A stretch of 64,000 bases of DNA from JASBYZ01 sp029983705 (GTDB lineage Bacteria > Actinomycetota > Coriobacteriia > Coriobacteriales > JAEZZM01): positions 1,116,001-1,180,000 of the forward strand of contig OZ221969.1 of the NCBI GenBank assembly GCA_965119715.1. Direction: 5' to 3'. A program made the translations under genes and the position numbers. The notes below the pieces were generated by a model. That model was not told where the DNA came from. It saw only the letters and a program-made list of their open reading frames with translations, and made no database searches. Positions 41,236-49,576 of this stretch are shown here, one piece after another. Position 1 is the stretch's first letter; every line of letters begins with the position of its first letter.

Positions 41236-42017
41236 TGCTTGAAGTAAAAAACGGCAGCTTTTCTTTTCGCGATAAAAAGATTCATGAAGACATTAGCTTT
41301 TCTGTTGAAAGCTCTGAGGTCTTAGCAATTTTAGGCCCTAACGGCATTGGAAAAACAACTCTTTTAAAGTGCATTATGGGGCTTCTACCTTGGCAGTCTG
41401 GTGCAAGTTATTTAGACGGTAAAAACATCAAAGACATTGCCACTAAGGCATTTTGGTCTCAGGTTTCATATGTACCTCAAGCTAAATCACTTACCTTTAG
41501 TATGAAGGCCTTAGACATGGTGGTCTTGGGACTTGTTTCAAAGAAGTCATCTTTTGCAATGCCAAATAAAGAAGACTTTGAGCTTGCCTACCAGTGCATG
41601 CAAAAGATTGGCGTTGAGCATTTGGCCGATAAATCATGCACAAATATGAGTGGCGGAGAATTTCAGATGGTCCTTATCGCCCGAGCTATGATAAATAAGC
41701 CAAGCGTCCTCATATTAGATGAACCTGAGACGGGCCTAGACTTTAGAAATCAACTCATTGTGCTTAATACCATCCATAAGCTTGCTCATGAAGAAAAACT
41801 CAGCGTGATTTTAAACACCCACTATCCAACTCATGCGCTTCAAATTGCCGATAAATCCCTGATGCTTTTAAGCCCCGGACACTACAAGTTTGGCAAATCA
41901 AAAGAGGTAATTGAGCCGGAGCTTATGAAATCTGCCTATAAGGTGGAAGTGTTAATGGACAGTGTCAATAGCAAAGATTGCAGCTATCACTACATTATTC
42001 CTACCGCTACAGTCTAA
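41235..42017 (+). CDS. FecE/BtuD-type ABC ATPase (module 1)
   Basis: This 260-residue ATPase partners the preceding permease. Walker A is GPNGIGKTT, the Q-loop is SYVPQAKSLTFSMKALDMV, the signature is NMSGGEFQMVLIARAM (with NMSGGE instead of LSGGQ), Walker B is VLILDEPETGLDFR and the switch His is ILNTHYPTHA. ATG 41235 follows GGAGGT, while the in-frame TTG at 41229 is too close to that site. The D-like subunit begins 19 bases after its stop. Confidence 0.93.
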   Translation: MLEVKNGSFSFRDKKIHEDISFSVESSEVLAILGPNGIGKTTLLKCIMGLLPWQSGASYLDGKNIKDIATKAFWSQVSYVPQAKSLTFSMKALDMVVLGLVSKKSSFAMPNKEDFELAYQCMQKIGVEHLADKSCTNMSGGEFQMVLIARAMINKPSVLILDEPETGLDFRNQLIVLNTIHKLAHEEKLSVILNTHYPTHALQIADKSLMLLSPGHYKFGKSKEVIEPELMKSAYKVEVLMDSVNSKDCSYHYIIPTATV

Positions 42018-42036
42018 GCTGAAAGGTATCTCGTAT

Positions 42037-43404
42037 ATGACCTGTCAAAAACTCCCACACATTTTTCAAGACAAGATAGCACCTAAGACTTTTAAAATTA
42101 CAGAGCTTCCTGCAGACTTTTCAAAACAGAGCAGGCTTTTAAACTTAGGTAAGGACATGTGCTACTACTCTCCTGCTACAGGAGGCTACGGCATCGTGCG
42201 CGTTGTCTTGATGGTACCTGAAACTCAGGCGCTTTTTGTATCTCCTATGGGCTGTGCTCGCCACGGGGTGATTGCCTCTTACTACTACAAAGAAACGCGC
42301 GATCGAACTAACGCATATTTTATTAGAGAAGAGCAGCTTGCCTTAGGTAACCATGTCGATGAGGCCTATAGCGCTGGTCTTGAAATCATTAGAGATACTA
42401 GGCCAAAGGGTCTTACCTTTATCTATACCTGCGCCGATGATCTGTTGGGTACGGATTTTGAAAGCCTTGCAGAAGAACTTGAGGATGAGACTCAGGTAGC
42501 CGTGCGAGTTGCTACGATGAACCCAATTAGAGCAGAAACCGACAGACCTCCACTGGTACGAGCCTTTGAGACCGTCTATAGCTATCTAACTGCAGATTCA
42601 CTTGAGGAGGACTCATCTCGCAGGTCTCATGAGGACATCCTCAATATTTTAGGTATCTATAGCAATCTAGATCCAGAAAGTGAAATCCATAAACTTTTAG
42701 CTCGCGCTGGCTATAGCCTTAAGCACGTGTGTGACTATAAAGACTTTGAGAGCTTTTTAGAGCTTAAAGACTCGCGTCTAAACCTCGTTATGGGAGACGC
42801 TGCAACTAAAGCTGCGCTGAATATGAAGTCCCAACTTGGAATTGACTTTTTGAGACTTCCCTTAACACTCTTAAGCGAAAGCATTGTTAAAAATTATCAT
42901 CAACTTGAAGAAGCTCTAGGTATCTCTCTTGACTATAAAGATATTCAAGATACAGAAGAGTCCACCATTAAAGAGCTCCTAAGCTCTCACCCACTTGAGG
43001 GTTTAAGTATGACTATAGGAAGCTCAAACTCCTATTCATCTTTTGAGCTCGCACGCTTACTTGTGATGTGGGGTGCAGAGGTTAGAGAAATCTATTCAAA
43101 TGCGATTTCTAAATCAGATGAAATGCATCTTGAATGGCTTAAGAAACACTCCCCAGAGACTCTGGTGCTTCCTCCTGATGCACGTACAGCACTTATGCTT
43201 AATGAGCGAAAGCTAAATGCAGATTTAGCCCTAGGTCTTGATGCTGCCTACTATTCAAACGCCCACAAATACGTAGATCTCTCCTTTGAGTCTCCCCTCT
43301 ATGGCTTTGTAGGCCAGCGAAAACTCTTACAAAACATACTTAGTCCAAAAGAGATCTCAAGCAGTTTTGAGTCTCTCTTGAGTAAGTCATCTTTGGTTGT
43401 ATAG
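42037..43404 (+). CDS. Nitrogenase component 1-like subunit, NifD/BchN-like
   Basis: This 455-residue protein belongs to the nitrogenase/protochlorophyllide-reductase component 1 superfamily. Three cysteines sit where NifD carries its P-cluster ligands: C42 (KDMCYYSPATGGYG), C73 (SPMGCARHGV) and C132 (FIYTCADDLLGTD). I see no counterpart of the NifD FeMo-cofactor cysteine and histidine, so nitrogen fixation is unlikely. It should pair with the next gene's product and be reduced by the NifH-like protein. ATG 42037 has GAAAGG 10 bases upstream; an in-frame ATG at 41962 would overlap the ATPase. The substrate is unknown. Confidence 0.88.
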   Translation: MTCQKLPHIFQDKIAPKTFKITELPADFSKQSRLLNLGKDMCYYSPATGGYGIVRVVLMVPETQALFVSPMGCARHGVIASYYYKETRDRTNAYFIREEQLALGNHVDEAYSAGLEIIRDTRPKGLTFIYTCADDLLGTDFESLAEELEDETQVAVRVATMNPIRAETDRPPLVRAFETVYSYLTADSLEEDSSRRSHEDILNILGIYSNLDPESEIHKLLARAGYSLKHVCDYKDFESFLELKDSRLNLVMGDAATKAALNMKSQLGIDFLRLPLTLLSESIVKNYHQLEEALGISLDYKDIQDTEESTIKELLSSHPLEGLSMTIGSSNSYSSFELARLLVMWGAEVREIYSNAISKSDEMHLEWLKKHSPETLVLPPDARTALMLNERKLNADLALGLDAAYYSNAHKYVDLSFESPLYGFVGQRKLLQNILSPKEISSSFESLLSKSSLVV

Positions 43405-43416
43405 GTGGGAAGTCAC

Positions 43417-44592
43417 ATGAATTATTACTCTACACTCCCACCGCTCTCTCCTGATTACGCTGGCGCTGGATCGGTATTTTTTGACTACGAGGGAACCATA
43501 CTTATTAACGGACCTTCAGGTTGTCTCGCAAATTATGCAGGATACGATGAGCCCCGATACTTTAGCAAAAAGAGTGCGCTCTTAAGCTCAGGCTTTAGAG
43601 ATGTTCGCGCTATTTTTGGCGATGAGGACTTTTTAATAGAGTCCCTTCCAAGTATTGAGGTGCTTAAAAATTCCAAGTACCTACTCTTGCTCTCGAGTCC
43701 ATCAGCAGCCGTTATTGGTACAGACCATAGTGCGATAGCTCAAAATGTTGAGCTCGAACTTGATATTCCTGTCTTTAGTATAGAGACGAGCGGCATCTAC
43801 TCATATGATGTGGGCGCACAAAAGGCATATCTTGCACTTGCTGAGAGGTATCTCTTTAACAAAAGCGGTGAGTATGGGAATAAACCTGCGGCTCATACAA
43901 ACTCACTTGCCCTAATTGGTCTAAACCCTCTTGATTACTGGGGCATAGAGCAAATTGATGCAATTAGAGCTGCCTTTGAGAATACGCATGAGATAGTGTG
44001 CACCTTAGGATTTGGCGGAAGTCTAGAAGATGTATCCAAACTAAGCCAGGTATCACAGCTTATAGTGTGCTCAATAAGTGCACTCGAACTCGCTCGAAAA
44101 TGCAATAAGGAGTTTGGCACTGACTACGTATGTGGCGTGCCAGTTGGCTCTTATTACTCAAAGCATATAGATGAATTTATTGCTGTCGCTAAAAAACCTG
44201 ATAATGAATTTTTAAGGCCTCAAAAAGCTAGTCATAAGGTACTTATTGTGGGTCAACAATTTTGGGCAAGGTCTTATCGCTTAGCTTTAGAACAGCTTGA
44301 CCCTCATGTTGACGTAAGCATTGCAAGTCTCTTTTTATGCGATCAAGAATATATGCGCTCTCAAGACAAAAAGCTTTCAAATGAAGGTGAGCTCAGAGCT
44401 CTCATACGCGATGGCTTTGATGTCATTATTGCAGACCCCCTCATAAAAAAGTTAGTACCAAAAGATCTCACATTTATAGAAGCTGTGCATATGGCGGTAT
44501 CAAGCAGGCTTTTTGCAAACCATAAGACCGCATACGTTGGAGCACACGGACTTGATGAGTATCTAGGCCTAGTTGAGGAGCAAAGATGTTAA
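43417..44592 (+). CDS. Nitrogenase component 1-like subunit, NifK/BchB-like
   Basis: This 391-residue protein has the same fold as the D-like subunit, but only one of the three ligand cysteines is kept: C36 in INGPSGCLANY, aligned with NifK Cys95 and BchB Asp36. The first position reads TLPPLSPDYAGA and the third reads LLSSPSAAVIGTD, both without Cys. The heterodimer could thus hold one [4Fe-4S] cluster with three ligands from D and one from K. ATG 43417 has AGGTGGGA at good spacing; GTG 43405 lies inside that site. Its last 7 bases overlap the H-like gene. Confidence 0.85.
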   Translation: MNYYSTLPPLSPDYAGAGSVFFDYEGTILINGPSGCLANYAGYDEPRYFSKKSALLSSGFRDVRAIFGDEDFLIESLPSIEVLKNSKYLLLLSSPSAAVIGTDHSAIAQNVELELDIPVFSIETSGIYSYDVGAQKAYLALAERYLFNKSGEYGNKPAAHTNSLALIGLNPLDYWGIEQIDAIRAAFENTHEIVCTLGFGGSLEDVSKLSQVSQLIVCSISALELARKCNKEFGTDYVCGVPVGSYYSKHIDEFIAVAKKPDNEFLRPQKASHKVLIVGQQFWARSYRLALEQLDPHVDVSIASLFLCDQEYMRSQDKKLSNEGELRALIRDGFDVIIADPLIKKLVPKDLTFIEAVHMAVSSRLFANHKTAYVGAHGLDEYLGLVEEQRC

Positions 44593-45341
44593 AGATTGCA
44601 ATTTATGGTAAGGGCGGTATTGGAAAATCTACCACCACCTCAAATATATCTGCTGCACTTGCTTCTTCTGGCCTAACGGTTATGCAAATAGGCTGTGACC
44701 CTAAGGCTGATTCAACAAAAAATTTAGTAGCAGGTAAATCTTTAACTACCGTGCTCGATGCAATTCGTGAGCATGGAGATGCTACTGCACTTGAAGACAT
44801 AATTACCGTAGGAGACCTTGGAGTCTTATGCATAGAAGCTGGTGGACCTCACCCGGGTGTAGGATGCGCCGGCAGAGGCATTATTGCCGCATTTGAGCGC
44901 CTGCAAAAGCTCAATGCCTACGAGATCTATAAGCCTGATGTTGTAATTTATGACGTCTTAGGTGATGTGGTATGCGGCGGCTTTGCTATGCCTATTAGAG
45001 GTGGATACGCCGATGATGTCTACATTGTGACTTCAGGCGAAATGATGGCTCTTTATGCTGCAAACAATATTTGTAGTGCAGTTGAGCGCTTTAAGAATAA
45101 GGGATATGCGCAGGTACGCGGCCTTATTTTGAATTCAAGAAATATCAATGATGAATTAGAAATAACTCAAAAAGCTGCAAAAGAAATGAATACCGAGGTA
45201 ATCATGCAAATTCCTCGCAGTCAAATTGTTCAAGACGCAGAAGAACTTAATAAAACAGTTGTTGCAGCATTTCCAGATAGCGAGCAGGCAAAAGTGTATC
45301 AAGAACTTGCTCAATTAATTGTCAATAACAATAGTCGTTAG
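44586..45341 (+). CDS. Nitrogenase iron-protein-like reductase, NifH/BchL-like
   Basis: This 251-residue homodimeric ATPase should donate electrons to the D/K-like protein. The P-loop is GKGGIGKSTTTSN, switch I is GCDPKADST, and the [4Fe-4S] ligands C94 (GVGCAGRGI) and C130 (DVVCGGFAMPI) are both intact. R97 in GCAGRG corresponds to the Arg that is ADP-ribosylated in some NifH proteins. It is shorter than NifH (~290), lacking the C-terminal extension, and closer in size to reductases of non-nitrogen-fixing systems. ATG 44586 follows GAGGAG. Confidence 0.92.
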   Translation: MLKIAIYGKGGIGKSTTTSNISAALASSGLTVMQIGCDPKADSTKNLVAGKSLTTVLDAIREHGDATALEDIITVGDLGVLCIEAGGPHPGVGCAGRGIIAAFERLQKLNAYEIYKPDVVIYDVLGDVVCGGFAMPIRGGYADDVYIVTSGEMMALYAANNICSAVERFKNKGYAQVRGLILNSRNINDELEITQKAAKEMNTEVIMQIPRSQIVQDAEELNKTVVAAFPDSEQAKVYQELAQLIVNNNSR

Positions 45342-45357
45342 ACGAAAGGAGAATGTT

Positions 45358-46533
45358 ATGAAATATAAAGTAGTATGCCTCTGTGCTGGTCTTGCCCTGG
45401 CAGGATTAACAGCCTGCAGCGCACCAGCCCCAGAAAGTTCTGAGGATCAGCCAAAGGCTGAAACAGCTACTGCTCAGTCTCAAGAAGCAAGCTCAGCAAA
45501 TGAGACTATCAGCTTTACCGACCAGGCAGGAAACACTGTTGAGTTAGACAAAACTCCTGAGAGATTTGTAACTACTGCTCTCCCTCTGCCAAGCGTATAT
45601 GCTATCACCGGATCTCCTACTGATCGCCTCGTAGGTATGCATCCAGGATCTTTAAGTGCAATAGAGTCTGGTGTGATGGGTGCAATGTATCCTGAGCTTA
45701 CAAAAATTCCTACCAACTTTATTGATGGCGAGAATATCAATATAGAAGAGCTTCTAAAGCTTAAGCCTGAAGCCGTAATGTATTGGGCTGATTATACGCA
45801 GCAATACGAAATGATGAATCATGCGGGCATCAAGACCATTGGTGTAACAACACAGGGCAAAGGTGATGCGCTCTACACCCTACAAACTTGGCTTGAGATC
45901 ATGGGTAAGATGTTTGGCACGAGCGGTGATACCGATAAGGTTATTAACTACGGTAAAGAAGTAAGTGCTGAGATTCAAAAGAAGCTTGAGTCAGTACCAG
46001 ACGATAAAAAAGTTAAGACCTTAATCATCTTTAACCATAATGGTAAGGATATGACTACCTCTGGTGGAACTCACTATGGTCAGGTGTGGATTGAAAGCAC
46101 TGGTGGCATAAATGTAGCTCGTGATATAGAAGGAACACCTGCTATAAGCATGGAGCAAGTCTATGAGTGGAATCCAGACGTTATCATTGTAAGTTCATTT
46201 ACTAAATATACTGCTGAAGATATTTTAGAGAACAAAATTGAAGGCCAAGACTGGAGCAATGTAGCTGCAGTTAAAAACAAGAGAGTATATAAAGAGCCAG
46301 TTGGAATTTATCGTTGGTATCCACCTTCAGGTGATGCTCCTCTTATGACTCAATGGATGGCTCAAAAGCAATATCCAGAACTTTTTGATTACGACATGAA
46401 ACAAAAAGTTATCGAGTACTACAAACAATTCTATAACTACGATTTAAGTGATGCTCAAGCAGAAGGCATCTTAAACTCAAATCCAGATGCTGCTAAGGGT
46501 GCAGACTGGCAACAAGGCGCACAAAAGAAATAA
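45358..46533 (+). CDS. Metal-chelate ABC transporter substrate-binding lipoprotein (SBP1)
   Basis: This 391-residue protein has a Sec signal and lipobox (LALAGLTAC), a Glu/Ala/Ser-rich linker of ~40 residues, and a FepB/BtuF-type binding fold: FTDQAGNTVELDKTPERFV, NIEELLKLKPEAVMYW and ISMEQVYEWNPDVIIVSS. A distinctive segment is GIYRWYPPSGDAPL near residue 325, shared with SBP2. It should deliver a chelate to one or both permeases. ATG 45358 follows AAAGGAG; the in-frame ATG at 45319 lies inside the H-like gene. It is 16 bases after the H-like stop. Confidence 0.9.
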   Translation: MKYKVVCLCAGLALAGLTACSAPAPESSEDQPKAETATAQSQEASSANETISFTDQAGNTVELDKTPERFVTTALPLPSVYAITGSPTDRLVGMHPGSLSAIESGVMGAMYPELTKIPTNFIDGENINIEELLKLKPEAVMYWADYTQQYEMMNHAGIKTIGVTTQGKGDALYTLQTWLEIMGKMFGTSGDTDKVINYGKEVSAEIQKKLESVPDDKKVKTLIIFNHNGKDMTTSGGTHYGQVWIESTGGINVARDIEGTPAISMEQVYEWNPDVIIVSSFTKYTAEDILENKIEGQDWSNVAAVKNKRVYKEPVGIYRWYPPSGDAPLMTQWMAQKQYPELFDYDMKQKVIEYYKQFYNYDLSDAQAEGILNSNPDAAKGADWQQGAQKK

Positions 46534-46536
46534 CCT

Positions 46537-47535
46537 ATGATTTCACCAAAGAGAATTCCTATATTTATAGCTTTATTGCTGCTTATCCTTATCGCTTCAG
46601 TTTTTGCAGCTATTTGTATAGGTAGATATACCATTTCAATATATGAACTCTTTGCTCAGTTAAGCTTTTCTGGAGGAAGTGATCCCCTTGCCAAAACAGT
46701 GGTTTGGGATATTAGATTTCCTCGAGTGCTTACAGCGCTTACTGTAGGTGCGGGACTCTCAGTTGCAGGTCTCGCCCTACAGGCGATGTTTTCAAACCCG
46801 CTTGTTGATACACAGATATTAGGTGTCTCATCTGCGGCAGGCTTTGGAGCGGCTTTAGGAATTTTACTATTTGATTCTACCTTGCTCACACAAATTACTG
46901 CCGTAATCTTTGGCTTTATAGGAATGGCTGCCACTTACTGGATGAGTAAAAAAGAAAATAGCAATCCAATACTCATGCTTGTTTTATCTGGCATTATAGT
47001 TGGGGCTATATTTCAGGCCTTAATTTCACTCACTAAGTTTGTAGCTGACCCAGACCAGCAACTGCCAGCAATTACTTACTGGCTTATGGGTTCTTTAGCT
47101 GGAGCACACACTGAATCATTTTTAAGAAGTTTGCCGCTCTACGTTTTAGGTATAGGAATCATTTGGTTTATAAGATGGCACCTAAATGTGCTCTCACTTC
47201 CTGAAGATGAAGCAGTGTCTATGGGAGTAAATGTCAAATTGATTAGAGGCTTAATCATTGTTTCATCAACAATTTTAGCTGCGGTATCAGTGTCATTGTG
47301 TGGGATGATCTCTTTCGTGGGATTGGCTATCCCCCACTTTTGTCGAATGCTTGTGGGAAGTAATCATAAAACACTTGTTCCCGTGTGCATAATTGTTGGT
47401 GCTATATTCCTGCTTGCTATTGACGTAACTGCTCGAACAGTAACTGAAGCTGAAATTCCTCTTTCTGTATTAACTGCCTTAATTGGTGCCCCATTTTTTG
47501 CAATCTTACTTAAAAAGACAGGAGGTATTTGGTGA
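46537..47535 (+). CDS. FecCD/BtuC-type ABC permease (module 2)
   Basis: This 332-residue permease is paralogous to that at 40225: IRFPRVLTALTVGAGLSVAG, MFSNPLVDTQILGVSSAAGFGAALG, LISLTKFVADPDQQLPAITYW and LSLPEDEAVSMGVNVKLIRG. Both paralogues share the LPxITYWLMGSL segment. It begins 3 bases after SBP1 and its stop overlaps the ATPase start. Module 2 is a complete importer with flanking binding proteins. Confidence 0.93.
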   Translation: MISPKRIPIFIALLLLILIASVFAAICIGRYTISIYELFAQLSFSGGSDPLAKTVVWDIRFPRVLTALTVGAGLSVAGLALQAMFSNPLVDTQILGVSSAAGFGAALGILLFDSTLLTQITAVIFGFIGMAATYWMSKKENSNPILMLVLSGIIVGAIFQALISLTKFVADPDQQLPAITYWLMGSLAGAHTESFLRSLPLYVLGIGIIWFIRWHLNVLSLPEDEAVSMGVNVKLIRGLIIVSSTILAAVSVSLCGMISFVGLAIPHFCRMLVGSNHKTLVPVCIIVGAIFLLAIDVTARTVTEAEIPLSVLTALIGAPFFAILLKKTGGIW

Positions 47536-48311
47536 TATCTCTAAAAGACGTGAGCTTTGCTTATTCTGCTGAAAACAAGATTCTTAATAAGCTCAGTTTT
47601 GATATAGAGCGAGGAGAAACCCTTGCTATTTTAGGCCCAAACGGAGTTGGAAAAACAACGCTCTTAAGATGCATGATGAAGTTTTTAGCTCTTTCTGAAG
47701 GAACTATTTCAATTGATGGTGAAAACATCAAAGATATTTCTTCAAAAAACTTTTGGAAGGAAGTCTCATATGTACCCCAGGCCAAGCTAAATTCTTTTTC
47801 ATACTCAGTCATAGACACCGTAGTAATGGGAGCAGCTCCATACATAGGCCTTGGTAAGCGTCCTAAAAAGTCAGATTACCATAAAGCCCAATTTATCCTC
47901 AATAATTTAGGGCTCCATAATTTAGAGCATCACTTAAGCAAGCAGCTTTCTGGCGGACAACTTCAGATGGTGTATATTGCTCGTGCGCTCATGAAAGACC
48001 CACAGATATTAATCCTTGATGAGCCAGAGTCTAATTTAGACATGAAAAACCAGATTAAAGTCTTAGAGATCTTAAAAGAGCAAAAGAAAAAAGGGATTAC
48101 CGTAATTATTAATACGCACTACCCTGAGCATGCCCTAAGCATAGCTCACAAGTCACTGCTCTTAGGTAAGGACTTAAGTCATACCTTTGGCTTGAGTAAA
48201 GACGTCATCACCTCAGAAAATCTTAAGAAATATTTTGAAGTAAATAACACTATTGTCTCAGCAACACAAAAAGATACTACTAATTTTGCTGTCATTTCAT
48301 TTAGTGATTAA
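47532..48311 (+). CDS. FecE/BtuD-type ABC ATPase (module 2)
   Basis: This 259-residue ATPase has Walker A GPNGVGKTT, Q-loop SYVPQAKLNSFSYSVIDTV, signature QLSGGQLQMVYIARAL, Walker B ILILDEPESNLDMK and switch NTHYPEHA. Unlike module 1 it keeps the standard LSGGQ. GTG 47532 has GGAGGT at 5 bases; the in-frame TTG 47529 is too close. Confidence 0.93.
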   Translation: MISLKDVSFAYSAENKILNKLSFDIERGETLAILGPNGVGKTTLLRCMMKFLALSEGTISIDGENIKDISSKNFWKEVSYVPQAKLNSFSYSVIDTVVMGAAPYIGLGKRPKKSDYHKAQFILNNLGLHNLEHHLSKQLSGGQLQMVYIARALMKDPQILILDEPESNLDMKNQIKVLEILKEQKKKGITVIINTHYPEHALSIAHKSLLLGKDLSHTFGLSKDVITSENLKKYFEVNNTIVSATQKDTTNFAVISFSD

Positions 48312-48332
48312 TTGTATAGAAAGGTAAGGTAC

Positions 48333-49535
48333 ATGAACAATTTAAATCGTAGACAGTTTACCCTGCTCTCAGGACTTTCACTACTCTCACTTGGCACGCT
48401 CAGTGCTTGTAGCGTATCAGGTGAAAAAGAAGCTCCTAAAGAGGAAGAAAAACCAGAAGAGAAGAAAGAATCTGCTGAAGCTAGTGGAGAAAAGTCAACT
48501 TCTGGTAAAAGGACCATCAAAGACCATGGCGACAATATCGTAGAGTTACCTGAGAAAATAGAGAGAGTTGTAATTACCTCTATCACCCCTCTCCCAAGCG
48601 TATACTGCATGTATCGCGGTGGCGTTGAAGGCTTAATTGGTATGTCTTCTTCAGCTATGGCTGCTGCTAAAAACTCTTATCTACCAAACATCTATCCTGA
48701 AATTGCCGATATTCGTACAGACTTTTATCAGGGCGGAAAGCTCAACATTGAAGAACTTGTTGCAATGAAACCAGACGTCGTATTGTATCGAGTAAATTCT
48801 GAGGGCGAAAAAGAGCTCCTTGAGAAGGCTGGACTTTGTGCAGTAGGATTTTCAGTAACCTTAGGTAAGTTTAACTGTCTCGAAACCTTTAATGGCTGGT
48901 TAGACCTCTTAAGACAAATATTCCCTGAGGAGAAAAACACCAAGGGTGTATATGAATATGGTCAAAAAGTTTATAAAGAGATTACCGATAAGACCTCTAA
49001 GCTCTCAGATGAAGACAAGCCAAAAGTTTTAGCACTTCACATGTGTGCAAACGGCATCCTTAAGTGCTCTGGATCTAACTTCTTTGGTGACTGGTGGATT
49101 AACACAAGCGGTGGAGTAAATGTTGCTGCAGACTTAAAGGGTCCAGCAGAAATTTCTATGGAGCAGATTTATCAGTGGAACCCAGATAAGATTATTATTA
49201 ACAACTTCTGTTCATTCTTACCAGAAGATCTCTATGAAAATAATCTTGAAGGTCTAGACTGGAGACCGGTAAAGGCTGTTCAAAATAAAGAGGTTTATAA
49301 GGTTCCTCTTGGTACCTACAGATGGTTCCCACCTTCAAGTGATACCCCAGTCGCTCTCTACTGGTTTGCAAAGACTATCCAACCAGAACTCTTTAAAGAT
49401 GTAGACATGGATCAAGAGCTCAAAAATTACTTCAAGCAGTACTATAACTTTGACTTAAATGACGAGGAGTTACAAAAGATTTATAACCCACCTCGTGAGG
49501 CTGCAGGTAACTCTTGGAAAAAAGAAGCTAAATAA
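48333..49535 (+). CDS. Metal-chelate ABC transporter substrate-binding lipoprotein, Tat-type (SBP2)
   Basis: This 400-residue paralogue of SBP1 has a twin-arginine signal (LNRRQFTLLSG) with lipobox LSAC, then a Glu/Lys-rich linker. The binding fold has PLPSVYCMYRGGVEGLIGM, NIEELVAMKPDVVLY, EISMEQIYQWNPDKIII and GTYRWFPPSSDTPV. The Tat signal suggests export in folded form, perhaps with a bound cofactor. SBP1 uses Sec, so the two receptors differ in export route. ATG 48333 follows AAAGGTAAGG. It is the last gene of the operon. Confidence 0.9.
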   Translation: MNNLNRRQFTLLSGLSLLSLGTLSACSVSGEKEAPKEEEKPEEKKESAEASGEKSTSGKRTIKDHGDNIVELPEKIERVVITSITPLPSVYCMYRGGVEGLIGMSSSAMAAAKNSYLPNIYPEIADIRTDFYQGGKLNIEELVAMKPDVVLYRVNSEGEKELLEKAGLCAVGFSVTLGKFNCLETFNGWLDLLRQIFPEEKNTKGVYEYGQKVYKEITDKTSKLSDEDKPKVLALHMCANGILKCSGSNFFGDWWINTSGGVNVAADLKGPAEISMEQIYQWNPDKIIINNFCSFLPEDLYENNLEGLDWRPVKAVQNKEVYKVPLGTYRWFPPSSDTPVALYWFAKTIQPELFKDVDMDQELKNYFKQYYNFDLNDEELQKIYNPPREAAGNSWKKEAK

Positions 49536-49545
49536 GCTTGAGTCT

Positions 49546-49576
49546 AAAGTCTCCCATGTATATGGGAGACTTTTTT
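49546..49576. terminator. Intrinsic terminator closing the nitrogenase-like operon
   Basis: AAAGTCTCCCAT and ATGGGAGACTTT form a 12-bp stem with loop GTAT, continuing into TTTTTT on the plus strand. It overlaps the last codon of convergent fetB and may also stop that transcript. Confidence 0.9.

Noticed and set aside
42037..45341. A true nitrogen-fixing nitrogenase
   Set aside because: No nifE, nifN, nifB or nifV, no FeMo-cofactor ligands, only one K-subunit cysteine, and a short NifH-like protein.
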